Assembly: GCA_038232935.1 (NCBI GenBank)
Contig: JBBSMX010000171.1
Span: 1 to 7,889, forward strand
Direction: 5' to 3'
Source: JBBSMX01 sp038232935
GTDB lineage: Bacteria > Bacteroidota > Rhodothermia > Rhodothermales > JANQRZ01
DNA length: 7,889 bases
Of the stretch, positions 5,942 through 7,889 are shown in pieces (the first letter of the stretch is position 1; every line of letters starts with the position of its first letter). The position numbers and the translations under genes are program-made. Below the pieces are notes generated by a model. The model was given only the letters and a program-made list of their open reading frames with translations, was not told the DNA's origin and ran no database searches.

Positions 5942-7889
<1,948 letters not shown>

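Overview
The window is a GC-rich bacterial chromosome segment (roughly two thirds G+C) that looks like the phylum Rhodothermota (Rhodothermales, e.g. Rubricoccaceae or Salinibacter relatives). The reasons are two proteins ending in the Bacteroidota-type type IX secretion (T9SS) C-terminal sorting domain, the absence of Shine-Dalgarno sequences, and a transmembrane Ser/Thr kinase-TPR protein of the kind common in that group. Taxonomy is inferred from these hallmarks only.

Layout. On the minus strand at the left edge are a truncated lipoprotein gene with a DUF4382-like domain (1-416, non-ATG start) and, just upstream of it in transcription order, a complete DUF2461/TIGR02453-family gene (463-1158). 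A 227-bp divergent intergenic region follows. Three plus-strand genes then encode envelope or secreted proteins: a Gln/Met-rich lipoprotein with a short Y-x-D-G-x repeat tract (1386-2585), a secreted protein that appears to be a chimera of a beta-propeller fragment and the end of a beta-helix protein (2652-3950), and a subtilisin-like S8 protease (3989-5929). Convergent to these, separated by 12 bp, is the 3' portion of a membrane Ser/Thr kinase with C-terminal TPR repeats (5942 to beyond 7889).

How they fit together. The three plus-strand products all carry export signals, and the last two belong to the T9SS cargo class: signal peptide for the inner membrane, C-terminal domain for outer-membrane passage and surface anchoring. 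The kinase-TPR protein is a signalling receptor with no visible link to its neighbours. No known operon-type system is recognisable.

Most notable points. (1) The 2652-3950 gene looks like a fused remnant and also carries an apparent one-base insertion at about 3870. This shifts the last 18 codons of its sorting domain out of frame; removing the base restores a normal ending at 3927. (2) Its sorting-domain DNA is about 83% identical to that of the neighbouring protease gene, including an exact 43-bp direct repeat. (3) The S8 protease keeps Asp, His and Ser but has Ser where the oxyanion-hole Asn is expected and AVS instead of GTS at the nucleophile. I found no CRISPR array, tRNA, rRNA, insertion sequence or convincing new multi-gene system.
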